Notes: a model not told the origin generated them from the sequence alone. A stretch of DNA of 64,000 nucleotides from Lachnoclostridium sp. UBA6558 (GCA_002434335.1 DJJW01000077.1:1-64000); one strand, 5' to 3'. Shown: positions 20,567-29,976, counted from the stretch's first letter. Translations and numbers: made by a program.

Positions 20567-20581
20567 AATACTAAAATTTAC

Positions 20582-20610
20582 TTGATTTTTCTTCTGTCAT
20601 TTGTTATAAT
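20582..20610 (+). promoter_or_regulatory. internal sigma-A promoter before rpmJ
   Basis: -35 TTGATT (20582-20587), a 17-base spacer, -10 TATAAT (20605-20610), plus an extended TG at 20602-20603. It would start a transcript near 20617 covering rpmJ, the long structured spacer and rpsM-rpsK-rpsD-rpoA-rplQ. Confidence 0.8.
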
Positions 20611-20645
20611 GATAGACGGACTTTTTTTGAAAGGAGTGAATTACT

Positions 20646-20759
20646 GTGAAGGTAAGGTCATCAGTAAAACCCATCTGCGAAAAGTGCAAGATTATAAAGA
20701 GAAAGGGAAGTATCAGAGTAATCTGCGAGAATCCCAGACACAAACAAAGACAAGGCTAA
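20646..20759 (+). CDS. rpmJ: 50S ribosomal protein L36
   Basis: 37-residue zinc-ribbon ribosomal protein, from GTG 20646, preceded by gaaaggag. It reads [20 protein letters not shown] then [16 protein letters not shown], giving the C-x2-C...C-x4-H zinc pattern. It occupies the standard infA-rpmJ-rpsM place. An overlapping longer frame at 20582-20770 is a shadow. Confidence 0.95.
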   Translation: MKVRSSVKPICEKCKIIKRKGSIRVICENPRHKQRQG

Positions 20760-21264
20760 TAATCAGTTAGGGGCTGCGAATGCGGCATAACTGTTTTATA
20801 TAAGGCGTTTACAGGATAATTCATCAGATGGTATCTTTGATATATCAAACTGTGAAGTATAACCGTTCGTTCTAAGGAATTGCCGGTTAAGATTTATCAG
20901 GAAGCTTATCTGATAGGTTTTCATGTAAACGACAATATATAGTTCTTGCTTTCTGTGATACAATCTGCTTTTTTGCAATTGTGATATTGTGGGTAAATCA
21001 AAATGGTTTATCTTGAAATCTATGGGGTTTCAGCGGATTAACCTTAGGGTTAGTCTGTCACAATTTAAAGCGGCTGCGCAATGAAACACCAGGTGGTGTT
21101 GTTTATTGCAAAATATCATTTTATTATTGAAAATGTTACAAAATCAGCTTCCAGGGATATAAGGAACGGGTATGCATTTCACCATATATCAGATATTCTG
21201 TTATATGATACTTTTTTCATCCTGCCGGAGCAACCTTAAAAAACAACGGAGGTGTAATACGCAC
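20760..21264 (+). ncRNA. long structured spacer RNA between rpmJ and rpsM (candidate alpha-operon regulator)
   Basis: 505 bases with no coding frame of note but dense complementarity. Domain A: gtttaca (20807-20813) pairs with tgtaaac (20924-20930) and encloses three hairpins, tttga/tcaaa (20836-20849), taaccg/cggtta (20860-20889) and tatcag/ctgata (20895-20915). Domain B: attgtga (20978-20984) pairs with tcacaat (21058-21064) and encloses three back-to-back hairpins of 9, 7 and 9 pairs (20992-21012, 21014-21032, 21035-21056). A third element pairs 21078-21090 with 21095-21109. It lies within the transcript from the rpmJ promoter. A ribosomal-protein leader (for S4 or S13, for example) is the natural inference; I do not recognise a known family. 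Confidence 0.6.
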
Positions 21265-21633
21265 ATGGCTCGTATCAGTGGTGTAGATTTACCAAGAGAG
21301 AAACGTGTAGAAATCGGTCTTACTTATGTTTATGGTATCGGCAGAGTAAGTTCTAACCGTATTTTAAAAGAAGCAAATGTTAATCCTGACACACGCGTTA
21401 GAGATTTAACAGACGAAGAAGTTGGCAGAATTCGTGATATTATTGATGCAACTCAGACAGTTGAAGGTGATTTACGTAGAGAGATCGCTCTTAATATCAA
21501 GAGACTTCAGGAAATTGGATGCTACAGAGGTATCCGTCATAGAAAAGGCCTTCCTGTTCGTGGACAGAAGACTAAGACTAACGCTAGAACAAGAAAAGGT
21601 CCTAAGCGTACAGTTGCTAATAAGAAGAAATAA
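21265..21633 (+). CDS. rpsM: 30S ribosomal protein S13
   Basis: Head protein contacting P-site tRNA and the B1 bridges. 122 residues from ATG 21265 ([18 protein letters not shown]), ten bases after aacggaggtg. The frame is open upstream but that part lies in the spacer RNA. It contains [20 protein letters not shown] and ends in a basic tail. Confidence 0.97.
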   Translation: MARISGVDLPREKRVEIGLTYVYGIGRVSSNRILKEANVNPDTRVRDLTDEEVGRIRDIIDATQTVEGDLRREIALNIKRLQEIGCYRGIRHRKGLPVRGQKTKTNARTRKGPKRTVANKKK

Positions 21634-21794
21634 TATTATCCAGTTACTACGAGAAATTCTTAGAATTTCAAGTTCTGTAACGACAAGGTATGCATTTGCT
21701 GTATAGCAGCAAAGGTATAAACCGCTCGTAAGAACCGCAGTGGCTGAATAGTCACGGAATAAGGTAATTAAAATCCAACAGGAGGGTTTGTTAA

Positions 21795-22190
21795 ATGGCT
21801 AAGAAAATAGCAAAAAAAGTGACTAAGAAACGTGTTAAGAAAAACGTTGATCGTGGACAGGCACATATCCAGTCATCTTTTAACAATACAATTGTTACTC
21901 TGACAGATGCAGAAGGCAACGCTCTTTCATGGGCCAGCGCCGGTGGTTTAGGCTTTAGAGGTTCCAGAAAGTCAACTCCCTATGCAGCACAGATGGCAGC
22001 TGAAACAGCAGCAAAGGCAGCTTTAGTTCATGGTTTAAAAACAGTTGACGTAATGGTTAAAGGTCCCGGATCAGGAAGAGAAGCAGCAATTCGTGCACTT
22101 CAGGCTTGCGGCATTGAAGTAACAAGTATCAAGGATGTCACACCGGTTCCTCATAACGGCTGTAGACCACCTAAACGCAGAAGAGTCTAA
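21795..22190 (+). CDS. rpsK: 30S ribosomal protein S11
   Basis: Platform protein near the E site. 131 residues, with [32 protein letters not shown] and the end [15 protein letters not shown]. The 160-base gap before it contains small hairpins (gaaattc/gaatttc near 21650, tgctg/cagca near 21700) and no gene. Confidence 0.97.
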   Translation: MAKKIAKKVTKKRVKKNVDRGQAHIQSSFNNTIVTLTDAEGNALSWASAGGLGFRGSRKSTPYAAQMAAETAAKAALVHGLKTVDVMVKGPGSGREAAIRALQACGIEVTSIKDVTPVPHNGCRPPKRRRV

Positions 22191-22208
22191 TAGAGGAGGT
22201 AAGTAACA

Positions 22209-22805
22209 ATGGCAAGAGACATGGGTCCTGTATTAAAAAAATGTAGAACACTCGGACTTGAACCGTCTGTTTTAGGAATTGATAAGAAGTCCAACAGAAC
22301 TTCTTCCAGAGCAGGAAAAAAAGTTAGTGAATACGGTACACAGTTAAGGGAAAAACAGAAAGCTAAGTTTATCTATGGCGTTCTGGAGAAACCTTTCAGA
22401 AATAACTTTGATAAAGCAAAGAAAATGAAAATCGGTACTACCGGTGAGAACCTGATGATTCTTCTTGAGCTCAGACTGGATAACGTAGTTTTCCGTTTAG
22501 GCTTTGGCAGAACCAGAAGCGAAGCAAGACAGATTGTTGATCACAAGCACGTTTTAGTTAACGGCAAGTGCATCAATATTCCTTCCTATTCAGTAAAAGC
22601 AGGAGACGTTATTGAAATCAAAGAGAAATTCAAGAGCGCTCAGAGATATAAAGATGTATTAGAAGTAACAGCTGGCAGACTTGTTCCAGCATGGCTTGAA
22701 GCAGATCATGAGTCCCTTAAAGGAACTGTAAAAGAACTGCCTTCAAGAGATCAAATTGATGTTCCGGTAAATGAAGTGCTTATCGTCGAGTTGTATTCTA
22801 AGTAA
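22209..22805 (+). CDS. rpsD: 30S ribosomal protein S4
   Basis: Primary 16S-binding protein and a known autoregulator (alpha operon in E. coli, its own mRNA in Bacillus). 198 residues; N-terminal domain without the four-cysteine zinc motif, then the S4 RNA-binding domain ([19 protein letters not shown], about residues 92-110). Its known autoregulation makes it a candidate ligand for the structured spacer upstream of rpsM. Confidence 0.97.
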   Translation: MARDMGPVLKKCRTLGLEPSVLGIDKKSNRTSSRAGKKVSEYGTQLREKQKAKFIYGVLEKPFRNNFDKAKKMKIGTTGENLMILLELRLDNVVFRLGFGRTRSEARQIVDHKHVLVNGKCINIPSYSVKAGDVIEIKEKFKSAQRYKDVLEVTAGRLVPAWLEADHESLKGTVKELPSRDQIDVPVNEVLIVELYSK

Positions 22806-22846
22806 TCATTAATCGTATCATAATAACCCAAAAGGAGGGTCCTATT

Positions 22847-23806
22847 GTGTTTGATTTTGAGAAACCAAAAATTGAAATTGCAGAAATTTCTGAAGATAAA
22901 AAATTTGGACGTTTTGTAGTAGAACCTTTGGAACGAGGATACGGTACAACCTTGGGCAATTCTTTACGTAGAATTATGCTTTCATCCTTACCCGGAGCTG
23001 CAGTAAGTCAAGTTAAGATTGATGGTGTAGTTCACGAGTTCAGTGCAATTCCAGGTGTAAAAGAAGACGTTACTGAAATCATCATGAACTTAAAAAGCCT
23101 TGCAATCAAAAATACCAGTGAGACAAATGAGCCTAAAACGGCATACATTGAATTCGAAGGAGAAGGTATCGTAACAGCAGGTGATATCCAGGCTGATCCC
23201 GATATTGAAGTATTAAATCCTGAGCTGGTGCTTGCAACTCTGAATGGTGGCAATGACAGCAAGCTGTATATGGAAATTACCATAACAAAAGGTAGAGGAT
23301 ATATCAGTGCAGATAAGAACAAAAATGACGATCTGCCTATCGGTGTAATCCCCATTGATTCCATTTACACTCCTGTTGAGCGTGTTAACTTAAGCGTTGA
23401 GAATACCCGTGTTGGACAGATTACTGACTTTGATAAGCTTACACTTGATGTATTTACCAATGGAACTTTAGCTCCCGATGAAGCTGTCAGCTTAGCTGCC
23501 AAGGTTCTGAGCGAGCATCTGAACTCATTTATCGATTTATCTGAAAATGCCAAGACTGCAGAGATCATGGTTGAAAAAGAAGATAATGAGAAAGAGAAAG
23601 TTCTTGAAATGAATATCGACGAACTGGAGTTATCCGTTCGCTCTTATAATTGTCTTAAGAGAGCCGGCATTAATACGGTAGAAGAATTAACGAATAAAAC
23701 TTCTGAAGATATGATGAAGGTAAGAAACCTTGGTCGTAAGTCCTTAGAGGAAGTGCTTGCAAAACTGAAAGAGCTTGGCTTATCACTTAATGTAAGTGAT
23801 GAGTAG
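22847..23806 (+). CDS. rpoA: DNA-directed RNA polymerase subunit alpha
   Basis: Assembly platform of RNA polymerase. 319 residues from GTG 22847 after aaaggaggg. N-terminal domain with [18 protein letters not shown], then a linker and the alpha-CTD with helix-hairpin-helix region ([27 protein letters not shown]) that binds UP elements and activators. Confidence 0.97.
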   Translation: MFDFEKPKIEIAEISEDKKFGRFVVEPLERGYGTTLGNSLRRIMLSSLPGAAVSQVKIDGVVHEFSAIPGVKEDVTEIIMNLKSLAIKNTSETNEPKTAYIEFEGEGIVTAGDIQADPDIEVLNPELVLATLNGGNDSKLYMEITITKGRGYISADKNKNDDLPIGVIPIDSIYTPVERVNLSVENTRVGQITDFDKLTLDVFTNGTLAPDEAVSLAAKVLSEHLNSFIDLSENAKTAEIMVEKEDNEKEKVLEMNIDELELSVRSYNCLKRAGINTVEELTNKTSEDMMKVRNLGRKSLEEVLAKLKELGLSLNVSDE

Positions 23807-23831
23807 GTATTAAGATAAAGGAGGGAAACAA

Positions 23832-24368
23832 ATGGCAGCCTATAGAAAACTTGGAAGAACATCCGATCAGAGAAAGGCATTGCTGAGAAGTCAGGTTACC
23901 AGCCTGTTATATCACGGCAAGATCAGGACAACTGAAGCCAAAGCAAAAGAAATTCGTAAAATTGCTGAGAGCATTATCGCATTAGCTGTAAAAGAGAAAG
24001 ATAATTTCGAAACAGTTACAGTAAAAGCTAAAGTTGCCCGTAAAGATAAAGAAGGTAAAACTGTTAAAGAAGTTATAAATGGAAAGAAAGTTACTGTATT
24101 TGATGAAGTTGACAAAACTATCACCAAAGACAGCGCATCTCGTCTTCATGCCAGAAGACAGATGTTAAAGCAGCTGTATACAGTAAAAGAAGTTCCCACA
24201 GAAGCAGCTGGAAGAAAGAGAAATACTAAGACTGTAGATGTGACAGACAAACTTTTCGAGGAAATTGCTCCTAAGTATGTAAACCGTAACGGTGGCTATA
24301 CAAGAATCATCAAGATTGGCCAGCGTAAAGGTGATGCAGCGATGGAAGTTCTCATCGAGTTAGTTTAA
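23832..24368 (+). CDS. rplQ: 50S ribosomal protein L17, long form
   Basis: Tunnel-exit rim protein. 178 residues, while most bacterial L17 proteins are about 115-130. The core is conserved ([20 protein letters not shown] at the start; [22 protein letters not shown] at the end), and the excess is a charged insert at about residues 62-100 ([20 protein letters not shown]...). Similar inserts occur in related Clostridia. Last gene of the operon. Confidence 0.95.
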   Translation: MAAYRKLGRTSDQRKALLRSQVTSLLYHGKIRTTEAKAKEIRKIAESIIALAVKEKDNFETVTVKAKVARKDKEGKTVKEVINGKKVTVFDEVDKTITKDSASRLHARRQMLKQLYTVKEVPTEAAGRKRNTKTVDVTDKLFEEIAPKYVNRNGGYTRIIKIGQRKGDAAMEVLIELV

Positions 24369-24387
24369 TCATAACACTGACAATAGA

Positions 24388-24436
24388 AAAGGGCAGAAGC
24401 AACTTAATGTAGGTTAAGTTGCTTCTGCCCTTTGTG
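24388..24436 (+). terminator. terminator of the ribosomal operon
   Basis: A 19-bp perfect stem (24388-24406 with 24415-24433) with G+C-rich centre. T-rich flanks on either side allow it to serve both the operon and, in reverse, the convergent lepB transcript. Confidence 0.9.
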
Positions 24437-24439
24437 ATA

Positions 24440-24635
24440 GCTGTAAATGTGATAGCAGCTACTGAATGTTACAATAAGTTATAGCTATAGTTTATTAATT
24501 ATAATAAGTTGCTATAGTTTATTTGCTGCAATAAATTTCTTAGATTAATTGTTGTAATAAATTGCTTAGTTTAATTGCTGTAGCATAATTACCGTAATAT
24601 AATCGCTGAGCATAATTACTGTAAAAAGGTTTATG
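24440..24635. repeat. decayed AT-rich tandem repeat
   Basis: About seven imperfect units of roughly 26-28 bases built on (a)attgctgtaataaattgcttagttt, decaying in both directions. It lies between the operon terminator and the end of lepB. No reading frame or palindrome is evident. Copies are too diverged to be a recent expansion. Confidence 0.55.
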
Positions 24636-24644
24636 TTAGAACCA

Positions 24645-25247
24645 TTATTTAAGTATTTTTGGTACAGGATAATAACGGAACTCCGCTTTGCCGATAATTT
24701 CGTCTTTGGTGGCAAAGGTATTCTCCCAGAATCTGGAATCCAGGGAATCATTGCGGTTATCGCCCATAAGAAAATAAGAATCCTCTGGTACAGTATAAGG
24801 ACCATAATCACCGACAGGTGTTTCCTTTAAGTAATTCTCCTCTAAGGGAGTGGTACTGCCATTGATATAGACCTTTCCGTCTTTAATATCAATTGTTTCA
24901 CCTGGTAGACCGATTATACGCTTAAGATACTGCTGAGTCTCATCGTCGGGAAAATCAAAGACTATGATATCACCGCGTTTTGGCTCACCAAAAGTATAAG
25001 CTAACCGAAAAGCTATAATACGGTCACCAATTTTTATGGTGTTTTCCATGGAACCGGTAGGTACCTCTGCACTGACAACGACATACCGATTTAACACAAA
25101 AGATAGAGCTAAGGCACAGAAAATAAGTACAATCCAACTAAGGATTTCTTTTTTTACTGAAAATTTCCCGTTATTATTATCTCCATTATTACTATCTTTT
25201 TCGGAGGAAGTATCTAAGCCCTCCTCATTTTGCTTGAAGTCTTCCAT
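24645..25247 (-). CDS. lepB: signal peptidase I
   Basis: Cleaves Sec signal peptides at the outer membrane face. 200 residues: cytosolic N-terminus rich in Asp/Asn, one membrane span (about 36-58), then the S26 motifs: catalytic Ser in VPTGSMENTIKIGDRI, catalytic Lys in YLKRIIGLPGE, and the GDNRNDSLDSR box. Convergent to the ribosomal operon and flanked on both sides by degenerate repeat blocks, which is unusual for a core gene. Confidence 0.95.
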   Translation of the reverse strand: MEDFKQNEEGLDTSSEKDSNNGDNNNGKFSVKKEILSWIVLIFCALALSFVLNRYVVVSAEVPTGSMENTIKIGDRIIAFRLAYTFGEPKRGDIIVFDFPDDETQQYLKRIIGLPGETIDIKDGKVYINGSTTPLEENYLKETPVGDYGPYTVPEDSYFLMGDNRNDSLDSRFWENTFATKDEIIGKAEFRYYPVPKILK

Positions 25248-26161
25248 ATAATCCTCATTTCATCTTCAATTTATTTGTAAAGTACGTTTACCATTGTAAC
25301 ATAATTGGAAATGTTAAACAAGAACTACAAATCGAACAAATCTTACAATAAAATTAACATTAGTGTATACAACTGAATTTTATGAAATAGTTGTACGAAA
25401 AATACGTTGCAAATGTGAGAATAATAATTTACAATGTAAAAAGTATTGACAGTAGTAATGACAGCTGTGATAGAAGGAAAATAAGAAAATGTCATAGATG
25501 AGGTTAAACTACCATAAATGACTACATAATAAGAACAATAATATGAAAAAGATGTTTCGGTTTCTAGTAAAAGAACATTTATAGGAAGAAGATGTTTCGG
25601 TTTCTAGTAAAAGAACATTTATAGGAAGAAGATGTTTTGGGGTCTTCTAGTAAAACAGAATACTTATAGGAAGAGATATTATGGGGTCTTCTAGTAAAAG
25701 AATATTAATATCAGTAAGATGTTTTAGCTCTTTTGGTAAAAGAACGTTAATAGGATGGTTTGAATTTTCTAGTAGAAAGAACATTAATATGAAAAAGATA
25801 TTTTGGTCTTCTGGAATAAAAATTAATATATAAAAGCTGTTTTAGGGCTTGCAGATAAAATGAAACCATTGGGTTTTCTTGCATATAAGGTGATTCTTAT
25901 AGCAGATAGAATTAAATATAAGTTCATATAATTTCAGCTTTACACTAACAGTATAATGAATATAGTAAACTTCTTTAAGGAAATAAAGATAAAATCATAT
26001 ATAGAAAAAAAGAAATTTATTGATTTCTCTATTTAAGCAATATCGTAAGAAAGCTTTCTATCTTCAATGAATGAACTTGACTTACAAAAAGAATGTTTTA
26101 ATTACGCTTAACGAATATTCAATCGTAGATCAAAGATTGGAGGTTCAGGAAAGAGGTTATT
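25248..26161. other. 914-base gene-free region upstream of lepB and ecfA1
   Basis: The region holds the divergent upstream sequences of lepB and ecfA1 and, in its middle, the decayed 40-base repeat array listed separately. No protein frame over 60 residues looks real. The last 60 bases carry a weak gaaagagg-type ribosome binding site before ecfA1. Confidence 0.5.
25545..25910. repeat. degenerate tandem array, period about 40 bases
   Basis: Eight to nine head-to-tail units begin near 25551, 25591, 25631, 25675, 25718, 25754, 25797, 25836 and about 25870. The first two are identical over their full 40 bases (gatgtttcggtttctagtaa then aagaacatttataggaagaa); later ones drift gradually, with spacing of 36-44. 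The unit core is gatgttttgg...cttctagtaaaa. There are no unique spacers, so it is not a CRISPR array. The gradient of identity suggests growth at the left end. Confidence 0.8.
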
Positions 26162-27019
26162 ATGGAAATGGTTAAAACAGAAGGTTTGGTTTTTGAATAT
26201 ATCAGACGAAATGATGAAGGTGAAGTTGAGTCTATAAACCGAGCCGTTGACAACGTAAATTTAGGAATAAAAAAGGGTGATTTTGTAGCTATTCTGGGAC
26301 ATAACGGGTCTGGAAAATCCACTCTTGCAAAGCATATTAATGCTATTCTCACACCAACAGAAGGAGTAATGTGGGTAGGGGGTATTAATACAAGAGAAGA
26401 GGAACAGCTTTGGGATATCAGACAAAATGCAGGTATGGTATTTCAGAATCCGGATAACCAGATTATCGGTACCGTTGTAGAAGAGGATGTTGGTTTTGGA
26501 GCAGAGAATCTTGGGGTACCTACAGAGGAAATCTGGGAAAGAGTTGAGAAAAGTCTGAAAGCAGTTGGTATGCTGGATTATCGAAAGCATTCGCCTAATA
26601 AACTGTCAGGGGGACAGAAACAGAGGGTTGCCATTGCAGGTGTCATGGCTATGAAACCCCAGTGTATTGTTCTTGATGAGCCTACAGCCATGCTGGATCC
26701 CATGGGCCGCAAAGAAGTTATTGAGACGGTAATGGAATTAAATAAGAAGGAAAAGGTAACTGTAATTCTAATAACACATTATATGGAAGAAGTTATCAAT
26801 GCCGATAAAGTCTTTGTAATGGATAAAGGCAAAGTTGTAATGGAAGGCACACCAAGAGAGATCTTTAAAGAGGTAGACGTATTAAAGAAATACCGGTTGG
26901 ATGTACCCCAGGTGACTGAATTAAGCCATGAACTAAGGAAAAAGGGTCTTGCAGTGCCGGAAGGTATACTAACAGTAGAAGAACTGGTTAAGGTATTAAC
27001 GGCCCTTCCAAAGAATTAA
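26162..27019 (+). CDS. ecfA1: energy-coupling factor transporter ATPase EcfA1
   Basis: One of the paired ATPases of the shared ECF module that powers vitamin uptake with interchangeable S components. 285 residues: Walker [10 protein letters not shown] at 46-54, Q-loop FQNPDNQI, signature LSGGQKQRV, Walker [13 protein letters not shown], then the ECF-type C-terminal domain. The A1-A2-T-truA-rplM-rpsI order is conserved in Firmicutes. Confidence 0.95.
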   Translation: MEMVKTEGLVFEYIRRNDEGEVESINRAVDNVNLGIKKGDFVAILGHNGSGKSTLAKHINAILTPTEGVMWVGGINTREEEQLWDIRQNAGMVFQNPDNQIIGTVVEEDVGFGAENLGVPTEEIWERVEKSLKAVGMLDYRKHSPNKLSGGQKQRVAIAGVMAMKPQCIVLDEPTAMLDPMGRKEVIETVMELNKKEKVTVILITHYMEEVINADKVFVMDKGKVVMEGTPREIFKEVDVLKKYRLDVPQVTELSHELRKKGLAVPEGILTVEELVKVLTALPKN

Positions 27020-27048
27020 CCCTGTACAGACGCAGAAAAGAGGTAGTT

Positions 27049-27897
27049 ATGCCAATAATAATAGATAATTTACAATATGTGTACAGCCCTCAGACAGCAT
27101 ATGAAAAGCAGGCGCTAAAGGATGTCAACCTGGTCATAAATGATGGAGAATTTATTGGACTAATCGGTCATACAGGTTCTGGTAAATCTACGCTGATACA
27201 GCATTTAAATGGACTTTTAAAAGCTACAGCAGGTAAAATATATTTCAACGGTCAGGATATTTATGAAAAAGATTACAGTATGAAATACTTAAGAAGTAAA
27301 GTTGGACTGGTATTTCAATATCCTGAGCACCAGCTTTTTGAGACAACAGTATATAAGGACGTAAGTTTTGGGCCGAAGAATCTGGGACTGGAGCAGGTGG
27401 AAGTTGATTTAAGAACATATGAAGCCATTAAGATGGTAGGTCTCGGAGAGGATATGATAGATGCCTCACCCTTTGAACTTTCAGGCGGACAAAAGAGAAG
27501 AGTAGCCATTGCCGGGGTATTGGCCATGAAACCGGAAGTGCTCATATTGGATGAACCAACCGCAGGGTTAGACCCTAAAGGCAGGGATGAGATACTGGAG
27601 CAGATTAATAAGCTTCATAAGGAAAGCGGTATAACAATTATTCTAGTGTCCCACAGCATGGAAGATGTGGCTAAATACGCTGACAGGCTGGTTGTGATGA
27701 ACAAAGCTGCCGTGGCATTCAACGACACACCTCACAAGGTATTTGAGCATTATAAGGAATTGGAAGCAATGGGACTTGCAGCTCCTCAGGTAACTTATGT
27801 GATGCATGAATTGAAGAGCAGAGGTATTCCTGTGAAAACAGATGCTACAACGGTGGAAGAAGCTGCTGAAGAAATACTGAAAGCGTTAAAGAAATAA
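27049..27897 (+). CDS. ecfA2: energy-coupling factor transporter ATPase EcfA2
   Basis: Second ATPase of the ECF module. 282 residues, Walker A GHTGSGKST near residue 40, FQYPEHQLFE Q-loop, LSGGQKRRV signature and LILDEPTAGLDP. Twenty-nine bases after ecfA1. Heterodimer with EcfA1 on EcfT is the established arrangement. Confidence 0.95.
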   Translation: MPIIIDNLQYVYSPQTAYEKQALKDVNLVINDGEFIGLIGHTGSGKSTLIQHLNGLLKATAGKIYFNGQDIYEKDYSMKYLRSKVGLVFQYPEHQLFETTVYKDVSFGPKNLGLEQVEVDLRTYEAIKMVGLGEDMIDASPFELSGGQKRRVAIAGVLAMKPEVLILDEPTAGLDPKGRDEILEQINKLHKESGITIILVSHSMEDVAKYADRLVVMNKAAVAFNDTPHKVFEHYKELEAMGLAAPQVTYVMHELKSRGIPVKTDATTVEEAAEEILKALKK

Positions 27898-28130
27898 ATA
27901 ATCTAAATAGACATGAGGAGCAATGGAAGAAATAAAGGCTGAAATAGAAAGAATTAAAGATTGAAAGAGAAAGAAGTAAAGCTGTAGGTATAAAGAAATC
28001 AAAGGTTAGAGGCTATTATTAGTTAAAAGACTAACGAAATAGACACAATAGATATTGATAGAGAATAAACATCAAAGTAATAAATACGGAAGAATTAAAG
28101 ACTGAAAGAAAACATCAGTAATTAAGAAAG
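27898..28130. repeat. purine-rich degenerate repeat between ecfA2 and ecfT
   Basis: The 230 bases are strongly A/G-biased on this strand and repeat the theme agaattaaagattgaaagaga (near 27949 and 28090) with partial copies between. No coding frame. It splits an operon that is tightly packed in most relatives. Confidence 0.45.
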
Positions 28131-28207
28131 GAATGCCACGGGCTGATCTCCCAGCCTTAATAGGTGGCAGTACCGTAGTATTTCTGCGGTATGCAATGGG
28201 TGTAAAA

Positions 28208-29047
28208 ATGATTCGAGACATAACAATCGGACAATATTACCCGACAGATTCGCTGCTTCATAAGCTGGATCCCAGGGTGAAATTAGTGGGAACCATCGTT
28301 TACATCATCTCACTGTTTGTAATCGATTCCTATATCGGCTATGTGATAGCAGCTGTAGCTCTTTTTGCTGTAATCAAATTGTCGAAGGTTCCGGTAAAGT
28401 TCATATTAAGAGGCTTAAAACCTATTATTGCTATCTTGCTGTTTACTTTAATCTTTAACCTGCTGTTTACGCAGGGAGATTCAGTTTTCAAGTTTGGTAT
28501 CATTAATATCACGAAGCAGGGAATCACCATGTCGGTAACCATGGCAATCCGTTTAATTTTGCTTATTATGGGTTCTTCCTTAATGACCTTTACAACAACA
28601 CCAAATCATCTTACAGATGGCTTAGAGAGCCTTTTAAGCCCTTTAAAGAAGGTAAAGGCACCTGTCCATGAAATATCTATGATGATGTCCATCGCGTTAA
28701 GATTCATACCCATACTAATGGAGGAAACGGACAAGATTATGAAAGCGCAGACAGCCAGAGGAGCGGACTTTGAAAGCGGCGGTCTGATGAAGAAGGCAAA
28801 AGGTCTGATTCCATTATTGGTACCCTTATTTGTATCAGCATTCAGAAGAGCCAACGATCTTGCAATGGCCATGGAAGCCAGATGCTATAGGGGCGGTGAA
28901 GGCAGAACGAAAATGAAGCCGTTAAAGTACAGAGGAAGTGATATATTTTCCTATCTGGTTTTGGTTTTATTCTTTGCGGTTATAATTGTACTTAATCATG
29001 TAGACCTTACTGGTTTACTGAACGGTCTGCCGGGGTTTAAGAACTGA
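28208..29047 (+). CDS. ecfT: energy-coupling factor transporter transmembrane protein EcfT
   Basis: Membrane scaffold of the ECF transporter. 279 residues from ATG 28208 (IRDITIGQYYPTDSLLHKLD, the usual EcfT start). About five to six hydrophobic spans and the coupling-helix Ala-Arg-Gly motifs (QTARGADF, MEARCYRGG). In-frame ATGs at 28133 and 28196 exist but precede the family homology; none of the starts has a strong ribosome binding site, so the exact start is open. Confidence 0.9.
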   Translation: MIRDITIGQYYPTDSLLHKLDPRVKLVGTIVYIISLFVIDSYIGYVIAAVALFAVIKLSKVPVKFILRGLKPIIAILLFTLIFNLLFTQGDSVFKFGIINITKQGITMSVTMAIRLILLIMGSSLMTFTTTPNHLTDGLESLLSPLKKVKAPVHEISMMMSIALRFIPILMEETDKIMKAQTARGADFESGGLMKKAKGLIPLLVPLFVSAFRRANDLAMAMEARCYRGGEGRTKMKPLKYRGSDIFSYLVLVLFFAVIIVLNHVDLTGLLNGLPGFKN

Positions 29048-29202
29048 TTATTCAGGGAAAGGCAGATTACCCAGCTTATAATCAAATGGTTCTAAAGGTG
29101 TAACACAGGGTAAAAATATTGGAAAAGTAATATTAAATTGCATTACTGAATTACTTATGGAAGAACCGCATAATTTGAAAAATGTGGGATGTTAGGGAAG
29201 TT

Positions 29203-29970
29203 ATGAAGAGAATAATGTTGGTAGTCGCCTATGACGGCACAAAGTACTGCGGGTGGCAGATACAGCCAAATGGTATAACAATAGAAGAGGTATTGAATAA
29301 AGCATTGTCAGAACTGCTAAAGGAACCTATAACAGTGATAGGAGCCAGCAGAACGGATTCCGGTGTGCATGCACTTGGAAATGTAGCCATCTTTGATACA
29401 GACACCAGAATACCAGGTGATAAGATATCCTATGCCTTGAATCAGAGGTTACCGGGGGATATAGTAATCAGAGAGTCAAAAGAGGTGGACGCAGATTTCC
29501 ACCCAAGACGCTGCGTTAGTACTAAGACATACTGCTACCGTATCATGAACTCCAGATTTCCGGTGCCAACGGAAAGGCTTTATTCCTATTTTGTATATTA
29601 TCCTCTTAAGGAAGCACTGATGACGGAAGCGGCCACTTATCTTATTGGGGAACATGATTTCAAGAGTTTTTGTTCGACTGGATCCCAGGTGACAGACACG
29701 ACCAGGACTATCTATGATATAAAAGTAGAGCGTTCCGAGGAAGCAATAACGATTCGAATAAAAGGCAATGGATTTCTGTACAACATGGTCAGGATCATAG
29801 CGGGAACAGTAATAAAAGTTGGGTTAGGAGCGATACCCGCCGCAGAAGTCAGAGAAATCCTTTTAAAGAAGGATAGAAGCTATGCAGGACCGAAAGCACC
29901 AGCCCAGGGTCTAACCTTGGAAAAAATAGAATACAGCAATAAATGTATTGACACACCTGGTGAAATATAA
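29203..29970 (+). CDS. truA: tRNA pseudouridine(38-40) synthase
   Basis: Makes pseudouridine in the anticodon stem-loop. 255 residues from ATG 29203 (KRIMLVVAYDGTKYCGWQIQ) after tagggaag. The catalytic Asp lies in the motif GASRTDSGVHALGN (about residue 52). C-terminal GNGFLYNMVRIIAGT is also typical. Its last codons overlap the promoter of rplM. Confidence 0.95.
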   Translation: MKRIMLVVAYDGTKYCGWQIQPNGITIEEVLNKALSELLKEPITVIGASRTDSGVHALGNVAIFDTDTRIPGDKISYALNQRLPGDIVIRESKEVDADFHPRRCVSTKTYCYRIMNSRFPVPTERLYSYFVYYPLKEALMTEAATYLIGEHDFKSFCSTGSQVTDTTRTIYDIKVERSEEAITIRIKGNGFLYNMVRIIAGTVIKVGLGAIPAAEVREILLKKDRSYAGPKAPAQGLTLEKIEYSNKCIDTPGEI

Positions 29971-29976
29971 TATAAT
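29948..29976 (+). promoter_or_regulatory. rplM: consensus promoter of rplM-rpsI
   Basis: TTGACA (29948-29953), exactly 17 bases, TATAAT (29971-29976): a perfect sigma-A promoter whose -35 is inside the truA coding end. Predicted start near 29983. The resulting leader of about 100 bases contains an aatacc/ggtatt hairpin (about 29995-30028), in the place where Firmicutes carry the L13 autoregulatory leader. Confidence 0.88.

Noticed and set aside
20582..20770. Open frame of 62 codons over the infA-rpmJ gap
   Set aside because: It overlaps the real rpmJ in another frame and starts inside the promoter.
20978..21064. tRNA-like fold with a 7-bp closing stem
   Set aside because: No T-arm consensus (GGTTCRA), no anticodon-type 7-base loop and no CCA context; the three hairpins do not match tRNA arm lengths.
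21422..21706. 94-codon frame over rpsM
   Set aside because: Shadow of rpsM in another frame.
25545..25910. Possible CRISPR array
   Set aside because: The units follow one another without unique spacers, drift in sequence and have variable spacing of 36-44 bases; no cas genes are near.
28133..28207. Earlier start of EcfT
   Set aside because: Residues before 28208 do not resemble EcfT and the sequence can form hairpins; kept as a noted alternative only.
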